DNA of 64,000 nucleotides from Lingula anatina (lineage: Eukaryota > Brachiopoda > Lingulata > Lingulida > Lingulidae): NCBI RefSeq assembly GCF_001039355.2, contig NW_019775969.1, positions 454,480-518,479 of the forward strand, written 5' to 3'. Below the pieces are notes generated by a model. It was given only the letters and a program-made list of their open reading frames with translations, was not told the DNA's origin and did not search any database. The translations under genes and the position numbers were made by a program. Position 1 is the stretch's first letter, and every line of letters begins with the position of its first letter. Shown in pieces: positions 51,301 through 64,000 of the stretch.

Positions 51301-51356
51301 TGTATCATGGTGTAGTATTATTTTCCTGGTAAAACTGATTATCATTTTTTTTCTAG
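45312..51356. other. Gene-poor region after the sushi-TM gene
   Basis: It holds the presumed 3' UTR of the sushi-TM gene at the left and one palindromic MITE near 50.3-50.6 kb. A moderately GC-rich stretch at about 46340-46474 contains an ETS-like CTTCCGGG and ends in a good donor, ATTG|GTGAGT. It could be a noncoding first exon of the downstream gene, but that is weakly supported. No coding exon was recognised. Confidence 0.4.
50343..50594. mobile_element. Palindromic MITE, family E
   Basis: The left end GGCTGTATTCACATGAAAAA and the right end, reverse-complemented as GGCTGCGTGCACATGAAAAA, are followed by inverted ATCTATTTTCTA and AAAATCTATTTG. Further in, GATCACGGTCTGTGCCCTGA is matched by TGATCATAGTCTGTACCCTG, and a pair of GGCGTAATTAC sequences is inverted around GCGAGCCAG. 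TAA lies at both outer borders. Confidence 0.88.
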
Positions 51357-52056
51357 ATTGGTTGAGAGCAGAGAAACCAGAGAACTATGAAGGCCCAATT
51401 CCTTGCAATTTAAGGTATGTATAATTGCCACTTTGGCAAGATATTTGAAGGATTGTATTAAAGATATTTCTAAGTGTTTTTAAAGTATTGAGAAATAGTG
51501 TGTTTTATTACCAGTGAAAATCACTGGTTACAATCACATTATAAAAGCTACTGTGAGGGGTAAGCTTCCAAGGAATTCCTGATCATATTGGGAGATATGA
51601 ACAATATTCAGAAATCTATTTTTCCAATATACCGGTACAATTGAAAAAAAAAAAAAAGAATTGAGCCAAAATAACAGACCTAAAAAGTTTAAGCATGTTA
51701 AAACTTAAGAGTAAGTGACTCTGAGACTGAGAGGAAAAAATTCTCAGAAAAATTACTATTTGAGTATAGACATCTTTTCCTCTGCATTAGACCCTGTTGG
51801 ACTGCACTGTTCTCTATCCTGGAGATCAGATACCTTGGCCAGGGATTTGTGGACAATGTGACTAATGACCACGCAAATGGACTGGGCATTGTGAACCTTG
51901 AAGGCTTGACACAATAGATTGCTTTACGTACTTGTGGTCATGCAGGAAAAGAAGCTATAAATCCAGTGATATGGACAACTCTTTGTTATTGATTTGCTTA
52001 ATGACTCCATTATATATATAGTGACCTTTTGTATTGTTATTTTGATCTGGCACTGC
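51132..52056. repeat. Dispersed direct repeat pair (43-44 bp)
   Basis: 51132-51174 and 52014-52056 share ATATATAGTGACCTTTTGTA followed by TTGTTA and TTTGATCTGGCACTGC, differing at a single base. They lie about 880 bp apart in the same orientation. The sequence between them is not repeated. Confidence 0.85.
51357..51414 (+). other. Putative noncoding exon, possibly LHFPL2 5' UTR
   Basis: A 58-bp segment is flanked by a strong acceptor (T-rich tract then TTCTAG) and a consensus donor (TTTAAG|GTATGT). It has no long open frame. Position and strand suit a 5' UTR exon of LHFPL2 9 kb downstream, but this is inference from splice signals only. Confidence 0.4.
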
Positions 52057-55000
52057 ACTTGTTTAAAAAGTAAATTTTGAGAAGTGATTGTTATGTGATT
52101 ACCCTAGGGCAAGTATTTTGTCATAAGCGCACAATCAGAGCATAATCTATATTAAAGAAAATAATTAATATGCCACACATCCAGCAACATCAGCCACCCC
52201 CCCCTCTCCAAAGAAAAAAATAGCTTTATTTTAACATCAAAGGTCTCATTTTTACCCCCAATTGAAGACATTGGATAATCTTCCAGATATAAGTGAATCA
52301 CTCCACTTTGATGTTTGAGAGCAAGTACACACGAAAACAAGGACTTGTTTATTTCCTGTTATCTCACTGACCACAGTGACCACAGAAGGTTGCTGACCAA
52401 AGTTAACAGGCTAAATTGACCGCTAACTATAGTCTTTGATGTATCAGACAGCAGTGCAGTCATATAACACGCCTCCTTGCCTCCTTTTTATGTCCTTCAT
52501 TTCTGCTGGGAAAGTAGAGAAAGAACATAAAGTTTGTTCCCTAGGAAAGTTTGGTTACAAAGCAGAAAATCCATCATATCCATGCCTAACTTTTGGCATA
52601 TAGTCTAGGAGAAAACAAGGCAAAAACAAGTTAGAAATTGAGGAAAAGAATGGGGTGCATTGAATGATTTAAAACTTCCAGCAGAGAAAATATTCCAAGA
52701 CTTTTGGTAAGTAATACACTGAGAAAGACGAAGTAAAGCAAAGTTTAGTAACACGAGAATACAATTTTCTACATTTTTGAGATAATTACTGCTCTTTGGT
52801 AGCAGGGTTTTGTTGCTAATGAGCTTTACGTCTTAAATTTGAATAGTTCTTTTTGATTGTTAAGTGAATTTTTTCTTTTTATTTGTTGTATTTTACTGAT
52901 TTAAAATTTGATGGAAAATTGAAAAATTCATAGTCATTTAATCTCATAATTTTGGTTATTACGTATAATTTTTTTAGAAGGGGGATGGGGCTGTAAAAGA
53001 GATGAAGTTATCTTCAGGAAATGTTTTTCAGTTTTTCAAACACATAGGTAATGAAACTGTTCAACATTTTCAGTGCAAAACTTCATAATGCACATATTAT
53101 ATAATTTCCCAAAATTAAAGGAACAGATAGACCTACATGTGTCATTTTCGATAAAAGTAAGCTTTGAGTTGGCAGCTCCCATGGTGAGAGATTTCCTTCA
53201 ACCAATCTCCATTGTTATCATTCTTCCTCCACCGTGCTAATATTTCAGGGAAGACTCACAAGTCTGGAGGTATTGATTAGGAAACCCAAACTCATTTCAG
53301 TTTTAATTACACAGATTTCTTTGGTCTCTAGTGTTCATAGATGATGGGAATGTGGTATATGCACTTAAAAACTCATCTGTATTCTGTAGGTCTGGGATCC
53401 ATGGAACTTTATTACAGATTTTGGTCCAGCCATAAGGGAATATATGTATGAATGAATGAACAAACAAATGAATGAACAAACAAACAAATGAAATAATTAA
53501 TTAATTAATTAATTGATTAATGATGATATTTTTTATTTTTGTACGTCATCAATTTCTTTTTAAAACCAGAATTGCAACACTCCTTTGCTTGGATTTAGAA
53601 AAAATTCTAATCAGCCTTCTTGCTTTTTATAAGGAGAAGTTTAAGCCATTAAAAAAAATCTTTCTTAGACCAGTGGCTTTCAACAGAGAGATGTATGGAC
53701 TGCAGTAATGGAAGTACCACTCAAGGGTAGCTCAGCTATCTCCATCCAGCGGGTTAGAGGTGGTTAGGGATTTGTACATAGCTCTGGGGTCCTCTACACG
53801 ATTATAGACCCATTTCCATTTATTTGATACATCAACTTAAATTTCAGGAAATGCCTGAAAAGGCTGTACAAGGAGTACTAGGAGTTCCTTGAAAGTGGTT
53901 CCTAGCCGTAATCTGCATGTGTAATTAGTCATGTCTGCACAAATAGCACTTCATGTGTGCAGTTTATTATGTGGCTGGTGTCCTGTTACCTTGGCTTTAT
54001 ATCTACTGATGAACAATTAGCGACAGAAAGCTCCTTCTTAGCGCATGAACCTTGGCATTATAATCTGGGAGTACAATGACTTGGTGTGATGAACACAGGA
54101 GATAAGGTCCATGTGCAGGGCAATATTCAGTGTGATATGATTACTGTATTGATCAGTGAATCTGAAGCTCAGGAAGCCAGTAGCCCAGGAGGGTCCTTTT
54201 GGGACAGTGTAACCCACTCCATAGAGGAATTGATAGAGAAGGGATCAGTCCATAGGATAACTCTCTGTAGCTGTCCACAAGCTGTGGTTACAAAAAGGTA
54301 AGAGATGGTGCTGTTAGATCATCATTAATGGCGTCTGGAAGGGACATCATAGAAACTGTCAAGGAAGAGATGGTGTCCAGAGAAGAGATGGTGTCTTGAT
54401 AAGAAATGAATTGTGTCTTGGGAGGAGAAGAGCAGGGTCTTGAAAAAGGAATGTCTTGAGGAATTATATATTGTGGAGAAATACAGTTGTCGGTGTATTG
54501 CCATTTTTAAAAAAATCAACTTAGCTGAGATATCTTTTTAAATTATAGACTTTTGAAATAATTTCTAGACATCATGCCTTAATGCGAGGGTAGTGAAAGG
54601 TGTTCACTTAAGTCTTGTTCTGTTAAGACCTGTACCATGTTTGGTTATGGTGGAATATAGTGAAGACTTAGTGAACATCTGTATATACAATATCTGTGTA
54701 CAGTACACTCTGAGCAAATATGGTATTTGTGCACCTGCAGGCATACATGTAATTAAGCATGCTGGAAAATACTGTATACCTTCATCAGGTTGATACTAGT
54801 ACATTAACATGCAGGTGTTCAGCTTGATGAAACAAAGCTGACTCAGGCAAGGAAATTCTTATTGTAGATCTAAATTATTTATTGTTCAGGAAAGGGTCTG
54901 TCTTCTGTGCATCTTTGTTTATTTCAGTATACAGCCACACCCAAAATTTCCTACAAAGTTATTAATTTTTTAATTACAAGTATATACCATAGATGAAAAT

Positions 55001-56234
55001 TAAGTGTGGAATAACTGGACATTAGTTTTGTAATGGACATTAGAAATTCATTTGTGAGCATTAATGGTTGTTAAGAAATATACTTGCTGGTGATCTACGG
55101 CATTCATAGACATGATTAGAAGACATTTGTAGCTAGTGTGCTACCCATTCTAAACAGGCTAATGCTTTTCATTTTTCTTACATAACCATCAGCAAAAAGC
55201 TTATAGCCGTATCTAGGAACACGAGATAAATGTACATGTATGCCAGCATATTGTCATCTGTTGTAAACTGCACTAAGATGTAGTGGAGGGTGATATACTA
55301 GTATAAGGACCAGGCTTTTTAAAATACTTTACCAAATTATTTCAAGCTGAGTGGCCAAAAAATACAGATTCCTTGGTGATTAATTTTAAGACCTTTTGTA
55401 ATATCACTTGCAAAAAAAAAAAAAAAAAAAGAAGTAAATTCAGCCTGAATGTCATGCTGGCTGCTTTGTTCTACATATGAATAGCTCTAACATGATTTGA
55501 ATTTTGAATTTAATGATTTATGACTATGAAAGAGACTATGAGAGATGGCAATAAATAATCCAAGCTCTGCATGGTTACTACAATAGCCAGTAGCCTTGGC
55601 ACTATATGAAAAAATGTGACCTTTACAAGTTTTTAGAGAAAAAAGGGGCACAAAAATCATGTCTCAATCTGAACAAAACCATCTGACCCAGAGCATGTTA
55701 AGATAGCAAAGGAATTAAGTGCCTCATTCCTTACATCACCTTCCAACACAAATTTTAGGCAATCTCAACTTTTATATATATCTAATGCGTGCGAGCATGC
55801 GTGCCTGTTTGAACAGGTATTTCGTTGAGAGTAAAAGTCAAGTCTGCTACCCATGAAGGGTCAGCCCATCTGGAGTTTTACTGCACATTAAGCATGGCAG
55901 GTATAATGAGTTGCTTTTACTAGTACATCTGGGTGAGGTGAAAGGGTCTGTTAGTGTAGGTTGTGGTGATATAATTCAGCCAAATTTGTCTGCAGCCCCA
56001 GAGGTCTCACTTTTCAAAAGAAACAGCATTCCAATTCCAAATGCAGTTATATGATATCAGATTGGCAATTGGGGTTCTAATGCTTGTTTATTTCGAAGGT
56101 AAATAGTCATTTGCTGATCAAATATGCATGTGTTTGATGTGATGTAATTATTTACTGGGAAGGATTGGAACAACTTTCATCTTCTGTAAGCACGTCAGCT
56201 GTCAGTGAGTGCATTTCAACTACTGTATCAAGGT

Positions 56235-56270
<36 letters not shown>

Positions 56271-57100
56271 TGGAGGGGGAGAGAGAGAGGGATGGAGGGA
56301 CTTTCGCTTTCATTATCAATTCTCTGAGTAGATACCATGTACACACCTCAATATAATATATGCTAGGTATTACTTTGTCGTTATCAGCTTGAACAACCTC
56401 CTATCTTTACACCTGTGAGTGACTCTGGCACAGTTAGATAATGGGAAGGTGGGCAGACATCACAACTTGATATGGCAGAACTTGGCAACAACTGGCAGGT
56501 TCATCCTGTCATTAAATTCTTTCTTGATAAGAGATGTCAGGGATGGTTTTTAACTGATCTTGGTGGTAATAGGTTATCAGATTGGAATTACTTTCACAGA
56601 TGAAGTGTCTCTGTAGATGGGTGACTGAAAGGTAAGTGGTAAGTTGGGTTTTTGAATTTTGGTGTTTTTTTTTTCATATTTCATGATGGGAAATTAATTT
56701 TTGTTTTGAGAACTGAATATTTTTTTTTATTTTTATTTCAATTTAGTAATATATTTATTGTTTGAAATATCTTATTTATGCTACCCTGAGTGTCAGAGCA
56801 ACGTAAAATCTAGCTTGTTAAATATACCTTGTGATGGAGTCGCTTTTACTAGCTCTGACGAACAGCGACAATCTGAATTGGAGGATAGGAGTTGTGAGCT
56901 GACCGTGGCTGAATTCTTGTTTTGTTTTTACATATACAGTATACAGTATATATCTTAAGTAGCTGAAAATTAAGTGATAATCATTATGGCATGAGGTGGA
57001 TTATGGAAAAAAAGCTATTTTTTCTTATTTTGACATGAGATAGCAGCAATATCATGTTTGGTCCAAAAACCATTCTCCATATAGTCTGAGAAAAAAATTG

Positions 57101-57131
<31 letters not shown>

Positions 57132-60100
57132 ACTTTGTGAAAAGCATTGGGACTATTTAACCAATGAGCACAAAGATGAAAGCTGGAGGGCTGTTTGCCC
57201 TATTATAATTTAACAAATTGATTGAAAGAAGGGACCACCTTTGATCCCTTGAAGTGGATTAAGTTTGAAACAATTAACTTTGACTGAAAGGTAGCCTTTC
57301 ATCTCTTGGCTACACCTTTTTATTACTTTTCCAGAGGTTTCTTTCGAAATTTCTAGGGTATCAGTTTCATTCAAATCTGTAACAACTATTTAGTGTTCTT
57401 AACGAGAAATGGAAGAGAAAGGGCTATTTTACAATCCATCCCATCTACTGTACAATTTCGCACATCAAAAGAGGTAGTTGTTTCCAATTTTCTATTGTAA
57501 ATAACAGGGAAATATAATATTACTAAGATACTTGAGTAATGTTTTGTATTACTTTTTAAGTGCTTCCTTTTTTTTCCATGTCAGTCAACATTGATTGTAT
57601 ACCATGATCATTTCAGTAGTAGATATAGAAATGGGTTGTACATTGATGTGATAATTTTTTTGTAGGAAATGAGAAAGGTTAGATATCGCTGTAGACTCAA
57701 TATCAAATGTCATTATCATAATTTTTTGTCAAGGTTTTTAGACTTGAGTGTATTCAGTGTTGTGATACTAAGAGTTAGTGGTACTGAGTATACATCCAAT
57801 ATAGGTAAGTGGAGGGTGCATAACAGGTGGTCTTTTATTGAAATATTTGGGCAGGTTTTGGGTTTTCCAGGAGTTTCATGGAAAAAAGACTTTGTTCTTT
57901 GTATGTGAGATAAAGACCTGAATTCAGTGCTGTATAGGAGTACATTTATCTGAGACAACTGCCCTAAATGCACCATCATTTAAACATAAAAAGACCCTTG
58001 GATTGGCTCTTAATAGTTCAGGAAGATGATTTAATGTCTGCGTTCCTGTATGCCAGTGGTAATGTCTGGGCAAGTTCACAGCTTAATGTATCTCTGGTGC
58101 ATTTATGACAACTGTAATTGGCTCAGCGGCAACAAGTCCTGTTCAAAGCGTCCAAGCATAAATGCCCCCATTTTATCTTCTGCTCTACCTTGTCAGTAGT
58201 GTTTTATTGCGATCTTTATCTGAGCTGGTAAATCAAATGTGAATGGGATTGATCATACAATGAAAGAAAGGATATAAAGAATACATATAGTCACAGGGAG
58301 ATATAACACAGTAAACATCAGCGTGCAAAACTCAAACTGAATTGTCAGCTATGAGATTGAAGCACTCCCACTCCTACTCTAAATTTGTTTGGATTGATCT
58401 TGACTTTGGAGGTTAAGTCTTTTAAAGATTCCATACCAAGTGGAACTTGTTTTGATGCAAGTAGACTGCAGGCTGAGTGAGAAGAGTGAGGTTAGCCACA
58501 TATTATTCTTGGTGATGGGCTTGAAAGTCGGTGGGCAGGCTGGGAAATTGTGAGCATACTACAGGTGGTGTACTTTTTATTGAATACGCATGACATTTTT
58601 TTGTGTTCACCATTTCAGATGTAACAATTTAGTCTCTAACTGTGTAAATAATCCAGAAGTTTGGTATTTAAGAGAGGACGAGCTTGTACATATCATCTTT
58701 TGTAAATGTGACAAGATGTGTTCACCTCTCATCGAGTCTGTGTAATCGGCACTTGCCAGTTGACATGTTTATGTATAATAACAGATATATCAGACTTGGC
58801 CTGTGTGAAGTTCATAGGAATACTTAGCTAACCTGTCAGTGTTTGGTAGATGAGTGTACCAGTAATTAGATAGCTCAGTCTGTTTTTTTTTTTAATGAAA
58901 ACATTGGGTGTAGGTTCCAATTAATCATCATGATTGAGTTGAGAGGAGGTGTGGAGTGTTTGGATATGACATTCTTCATGTCTGGATGTTGTCAGGTGAT
59001 TTAAGGAAAGTTCATAGTACTTTAATAGTGGTATAAGTGTCCAACGTCCTGAATGTATTTTTGTGAGTGGGATGGGTAGGGGTGAGTTTGGATGGGAACA
59101 TGTGTTAATTTTGTCTTTATGTGTTGAAAAAAAAATGTTGGAAAAAAAAAGAAAGAAAAAATGTTGAAAAAAAAAGAAAAAAGAAAAAGATATGTTAAGA
59201 ACAGAAAGGCAGATTGTTGTCCTCAGAAACTTCCCACCATTGAAATATAATGCAGCTGCATTGTTAAAGTAAACTAAATAAAGGATGCCTTGAGTCATGT
59301 CTTCTTCCTTCAGAGGCCAATAAGGTTTTGGTTTTCGTTCTATCCTTTCTAAACATAGTTTCAAGCAAAGCAACCCAAAACCTTTCTGTTTGAGGCGCTT
59401 ACTAATGAAGCTTATCTTTAAGCTGCATTTTCCATCATGGCACTTCTATTATTTATTCCTCCTTTTTGTGGTGTGTGGAGGTCTTGTAGACTTCTTGTAG
59501 ATTAAAATCCTTGCAGAAAGTCCTCTCTTATCTGTTTCACCACAGACCAAGATGATGGCTGGATGATAGTTAAAAACAAGAGAGTCAGTTGATTTTTACT
59601 GACATTACGAAATTGATGCCTGTTGAAGGAGTGAAATGAGCTATTAGACCTGAAATTGAAAAACTGAGTGATGATTCTTTCCTCGGGGGAGAATTGTTTC
59701 AGCCCTAGATTTTGCATAACTTCATCACAGAGTTGCCTTTCTTGTGTATTGTGATAATGATTGCTAAAATTTAGATCTATGGCATAGGGCAGATTAAAAA
59801 ATAACAGGATGTTTTCCAGCAAGAATATTCTCATGAGTGCGTGATGTGTATAGATAAATGGATACTCTCGTTACTGAATACTTAATGATTCCTGAACCTT
59901 CATTTTTCGGAAAAAGCTAATCTGTTTGATGTGTTCAATTTTCAGGGATTTTTTATTAAATAATTTACACATGGATATGATCCTAACTCGAATATATACT
60001 CATTAGACCTTAGGTGCAACCAACATCCTTGGTGCAACTGACAGCATTCACTTTATCCTTGACTTGCAGATCATGGGATTTTGATGTAATTGTTTTCTTT

Positions 60101-60411
60101 GGATCAAACAGTACTGATTTTTTTTGATGAAAAGTGCAGATTTAGTAAGCACATGCCCTTTACTTGTGCCCCTGATTGTTTATATACATGTAATTCTCAG
60201 CAGTCAACATGGTCTACTTTTATTTTTTCAGATGATAAGAAGAATGTGATGCTATTGTTCCCTCAAACCTGTTGTACATGAACATATATACTCCAATGAG
60301 GAAAGGCACATAGCGGTTTTCTACAACAGTGGAAGACCTTGGGATCTGAAAAACAGGACATTTAGAAGCGAATCAGAACTTATTTTGCTTATATTGTCCA
60401 GTCTTACCAAG
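51415..60411. other. Long gene-free region upstream of LHFPL2
   Basis: No coding exon is supported. It contains (GA)n at 56234-56292, a GAATGAAC/AAAC short-tandem region at 53448-53520, and long A-runs near 55411 and 57101-57130. It is best read as a large 5' intron of LHFPL2. A splice acceptor, ATATTGTCCAG, sits just before the start codon (60401), and a second candidate, TTTTTTCAG, ends near 60231. Confidence 0.45.
56234..56292. repeat. (GA)n microsatellite
   Basis: About 34 bp of pure GA, interrupted by GTGGAGGGG, then more GA. Confidence 0.9.
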
Positions 60412-62806
60412 ATGTGTTATGTAATAATTACAGTTCGTTCTCTGTTATGGACACTACTGACCCTAGTGGCCACCATGGCAGTGGTGTCCTCCCTCATCTC
60501 CCCATACTGGATCATGGGGACACAGACTGTAGTGGACATTAAACCAGTGACCAATGACTCCTCTGTCAGCACAAGTAAAGAAACATTCCAGTCATCAATA
60601 GGGATATACACACGCTGCACAAAGCTTCATTTGGTGGGGAGATATGTGGACAATTGTGCTTCATTTATTGAAGGTGCAGGATTTGATATGGATTCAGAAC
60701 AGTTTTCTCATTTCTGGAAAGCCTGTCTCTTTATGTATGGTGTGGGGCTGGCTTTGCTGACCTTTACAGTGATTACAGCTGTACTAAGTCTCTGTGTGAG
60801 GGCAATCTGTAAGAAGAGTATTTTCACTGTCTCTGGACTTATACAGAGTATTGCAGGTAGGTATTATCAGGGGTAGGGGAGCGGCTGGAATATAGGTTGT
60901 ATTGTAGGTACTGCCATGTTGGTCATGTGTAAAACACAGGTTTTCTTGGGGAGGGACAGGCAAGAAGACATTTTGGGGAAAATATATTAGGGCTGTTATT
61001 AAAGATATCAAATATATCTTTTTGGATTTTTATTTTTAAAGATAGTGAATGAAAGGTACTTCATGTTCCCTTGTTTGCATCTGACCTTAGACAGGCACCC
61101 GCATTTTTTGCTGTCTGCATTATAAGTATCAAATTTTACAACCTTCTTAGCCTTTTGAGTAGATTTGTTGAGCTAGTTAATTGCGCCACTTGCAGATTTT
61201 GATCTTAATACGCCTGTTAAGATATGGCTGGGATGTGAGGTGACCTGAAGATAGGGGCCCATTTTACGAGTCCTGATAACATTTCTTGGGCCACTGGGTG
61301 CAGACAGTTACAAGATGTGACATTATTCTGTGGTTACAGCAAGATTTTGTATTTCATTGTGAATATGCAACTGTTGAGGGGATTGCTGTTCTTTTTTCCT
61401 TAGTTGTAGTAGTTTATGTCAAATGAATAAAATTCTGTATACTAGATAGCTGTATGCTTATTATGTCTGTCATGCACTTCATATCAGTTTGTATTTGTAT
61501 GCTACTCTCATAAGACAAGCACCTGTCATGACTTTACATTATATACATTACTAGTATGTTATATTTTTGCGAGAAGATAGAAGAATGGGTGTAAGAAGGA
61601 ACATAAAGACTATGGGGTTCTCAGTGCAGAACAGAATGAATTTATTAAATTTGTTATGGACTCCCTGGTGAAAAAGATAAAGCTTGCCTCAGAACAAGAG
61701 ACCTCTTTAACATTTTTGAGGATAAATTGCATTATGGGTTTGATATTAAATAAGTTCATTAGCTGCAAGAAGAGCTAATGTTGCTATATTGATAAATATA
61801 TATTTTTTTCGTCTTTTAGGCTTGTTTTTGATAGTGGCCATACTCCTGTATCCCGCTGGTTGGGGGTCCACAAGGGTACGCAGGGAGTGTGGAGACACTG
61901 CAGCACCCTTTGAACTGGGAGATTGTTCATTAGGTAAATCACAGTGTGTTGTTGTGAAATCTTCACAGTTTTTCACATGTTAGCTTTGTTTGGAACATGT
62001 GAAAATTGTATATGTGGATGAATGAAATATTTCTTGGAAATAAGAGTGGAGAATGAGATGACATGAATTATTTGTTAAATTTCAATTAACATTTTAGTAT
62101 AGAATTACTTTTGTAAGTATGGGTTTTAGTGTAAATATTTTTATATTATTTGAGAATTCTTTCTTAGATATTTATTGCACTGGTGACAATTTACATATTT
62201 AGATTGAATTTAGATCATAGGAATTAAGTCACATTGTCTGTCAAAGAGGATAATGACCATGAATTTCATAATACAGTTTATCTTTACATGTTCAACCAAA
62301 GAAAAGCAGCATAATCTTGAAAGTTTTAAAGAATAAATATTTTGAAAATTTTTATTACTGGATTTAACTTAAGACTAAGTAAAATTGATGATGTTGTGTC
62401 TCTCTCTCAGAATCTTCAGCAGGTCTACTGAAAATAGAAGTGGAACTTTTCTTAGTCTGGTCATGTAATCTGCATGTTTGTTTGTCAGTTGATCACACTT
62501 TCTGGTGAAATCTACAAGAAGGAGATGCAATGTTATCAATTGGACTAAAGTACAAGTCAAGGGATGTAAAATATGAATGGATGACTAACCTTTCCATTTA
62601 AACTGTGGTTTTAATCCAGGGCAACATCAAAATCATTATCAAATAACGTTATTTCTATTTTAGGCTGGTCATTTTACTGTTGCATTGGAGGGACCATACT
62701 AGTGTTCATCTGCTCAGTTCTGTCCATTCAAGCAGAGAGGGCCACATCTAGCGATAAAGTGGAGGCAGAAATTCTGGATGGAAAATACTTGGTGTGTGTG
62801 TTATGA
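60412..62806 (+). CDS. LHFPL2: LHFPL tetraspan subfamily member 2
   Basis: Four-helix membrane protein of the LHFPL family, which is structurally related to claudins/TARPs. Family members act as auxiliary subunits in other complexes; the biochemical role of LHFPL2 itself is poorly defined. Exons 60412-60856, 61820-61933 and 62664-62806 give 702 nt (233 codons plus TGA), close to vertebrate LHFPL2 (about 228). The start [16 protein letters not shown] matches the family's MCHVI; an in-frame ATG 27 bp earlier is removed if the 60401 acceptor is used. TM1 ends [11 protein letters not shown] and is followed by the extracellular loop with LGIYTRC-like [10 protein letters not shown]2 is near [15 protein letters not shown], then [31 protein letters not shown] (TM3), [20 protein letters not shown] (TM4), and a cytosolic tail [20 protein letters not shown]. 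The two introns split codons after the first base. A long noncoding 5' region is likely. Confidence 0.95.
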
Positions 62807-64000
62807 CCTGATACTGAAGCTGATATTCAGACACATTAATACTCATAGAGTTATTTCTTGATACCAAGGTAGAAATGGATTTTCGCTCTGTAAAGGACCA
62901 ATTCGCTGAGAACTCTTCAACAAGGTCTTGAGATCAAGATAAGCCATTAGGATGGGCTACACTTACTGTACTTGATTCTTTAAAACAGCCCCAGAGCTCT
63001 TTAATCCCAAAAAAGGCTGTATAAACTAAATAGGTGCCTGGACATAGAGATAAATTAAGGGAGAAGTTTGTGATGTTACTTGACGCATTAAGACAAAGCA
63101 GACGATGTTATGTATTATCACAGAAGAAACTGGGAAGGTAAATAAACCAGTTTCCTTCAGAAATTTTAGATAGTGAAAGATTTTTCCATGTGGCAGAGTT
63201 GGTTTGACTGAAAAACAGGCTTACAATTAAAAATACCACTTTCTCATTATTATTATTATATATTTATTTTCTGTTGTCATTTTCAACATTTAAATGTCTC
63301 TAAAATTATTTGTACTAGATGTTGTGACATATGTCTGTTATACCTCCATATGATATGCCACAGTGCATTTTTCTATAAATCAACACAAAATATATGTGTA
63401 GCTTTTGATTGAATGACTTTGCCATCAGGTCTTATTTCTTCAGCTTCCATTTGTAATTAAGAAATTTTATATAAAATATATAATTTCACCTGTACGAAAA
63501 GGATACAAGGTATAGAATTACCACCTCAATTGTTCAAGAATGGAAGCAGTTAAAGATATTATTGAAGGAACAATATATGTTGGAGAGAACTTGGACAAAG
63601 ATTATAAAAGTAGCCATGATGGCTGCTGACATTTAAGTTGTTGGTTTGTTTCTATGGAGTAGATTTCACTAAAAGTTTGTGATGAATTAGGTGCTAGCAT
63701 CCAGTCAATCACCTCTGCCCCTGTGACATTCAGATGATGTCTGTATTTCTTATGACATAGCTGATGAAAAAATGTACTTGTCATGGTGTTTTGCGTTTCA
63801 TGTACTTCTTTATTATTATTATATTATATGATAATGATGATTGCCAATTGTTTTGCGTACCATTTTAACAACAAACATATGATTTATTTAAACTGATAAT
63901 GAGCAAAATGAATCACTGGAATTTCAAGTTGATTCCGAAGTTTATTTGTTTTAATCGTAGATTCCTGTATTTTTGCTCTCGGTTGTTAAGGCAATATTAT
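62807..64000 (+). other. LHFPL2 3' UTR and downstream
   Basis: No further coding exon is seen. A candidate AATAAA lies at 63141-63146, about 335 nt past the stop. The rest is AT-rich sequence with short ATT runs. Confidence 0.45.

Noticed and set aside
57091-57130. Long A-run as a retrocopy tail
   Set aside because: No processed gene-like sequence or target-site duplication was seen next to it; A-runs are common in this window.
1-64000. CRISPR arrays, prokaryotic operons, viral genes
   Set aside because: None seen. All recognised genes are spliced animal genes, and the only mobile DNA is of DNA-transposon, SINE-like or possible LINE type.

Overview
This is eukaryotic, AT-rich animal DNA with spliced genes (GT-AG introns), many microsatellites and many small inverted-repeat transposons. 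The proteins look like bilaterian orthologues, but none comes from a lineage-specific family that would fix the phylum. Gene content, base composition and repeat style suggest a marine lophotrochozoan, probably a mollusc; that placement is inference. All exon coordinates below come from reading splice sites by eye and checking that the codon phase is continuous.

1-10.3 kb is a compact housekeeping block. The 3' part of B4GAT1 (plus strand, running in from the left edge) converges on the 3' end of PAF1 (minus strand, 13 coding exons, 478 codons). PAF1 is head-to-head with MED29 (plus strand, 4 exons, 167 codons) across a 281-bp shared promoter. PAF1 (elongation complex) and MED29 (Mediator tail) both act on RNA polymerase II, and I recall the same divergent pair in mammals. 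A tRNA-Thr-like sequence lies in MED29 intron 1.

10.3-23.05 kb: CRHBP (corticotropin-releasing-hormone binding protein) on the minus strand, 7 exons, 301 codons, with a signal-peptide exon, a TATA box and all ten family cysteines.

23-41 kb is gene-poor. It holds a decayed Tc1-type transposon, a possible LINE 3' fragment, palindromic MITEs, minisatellites and a 160-bp tandem duplication. 41-45.3 kb encodes the C-terminal part of an unrecognised single-pass membrane protein: one sushi/CCP domain, one transmembrane helix, and a tyrosine- and proline-rich cytoplasmic tail. Its signal-peptide exon was not found.

45.3-60.4 kb shows no coding gene, but has at least one exon-like noncoding segment that may be 5' UTR of the next gene. 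60.4-62.8 kb is a complete coding region for a four-helix LHFPL2 orthologue (3 coding exons, 233 codons).

The points most worth checking are a duplicated 3' splice site in PAF1, the orphan sushi-TM protein, a group of near-fully palindromic MITEs sharing a terminal motif and TAA-type flanks, and the linkage of CRHBP with LHFPL2. I found no operon, CRISPR array, prokaryotic system or clear new multi-gene system.
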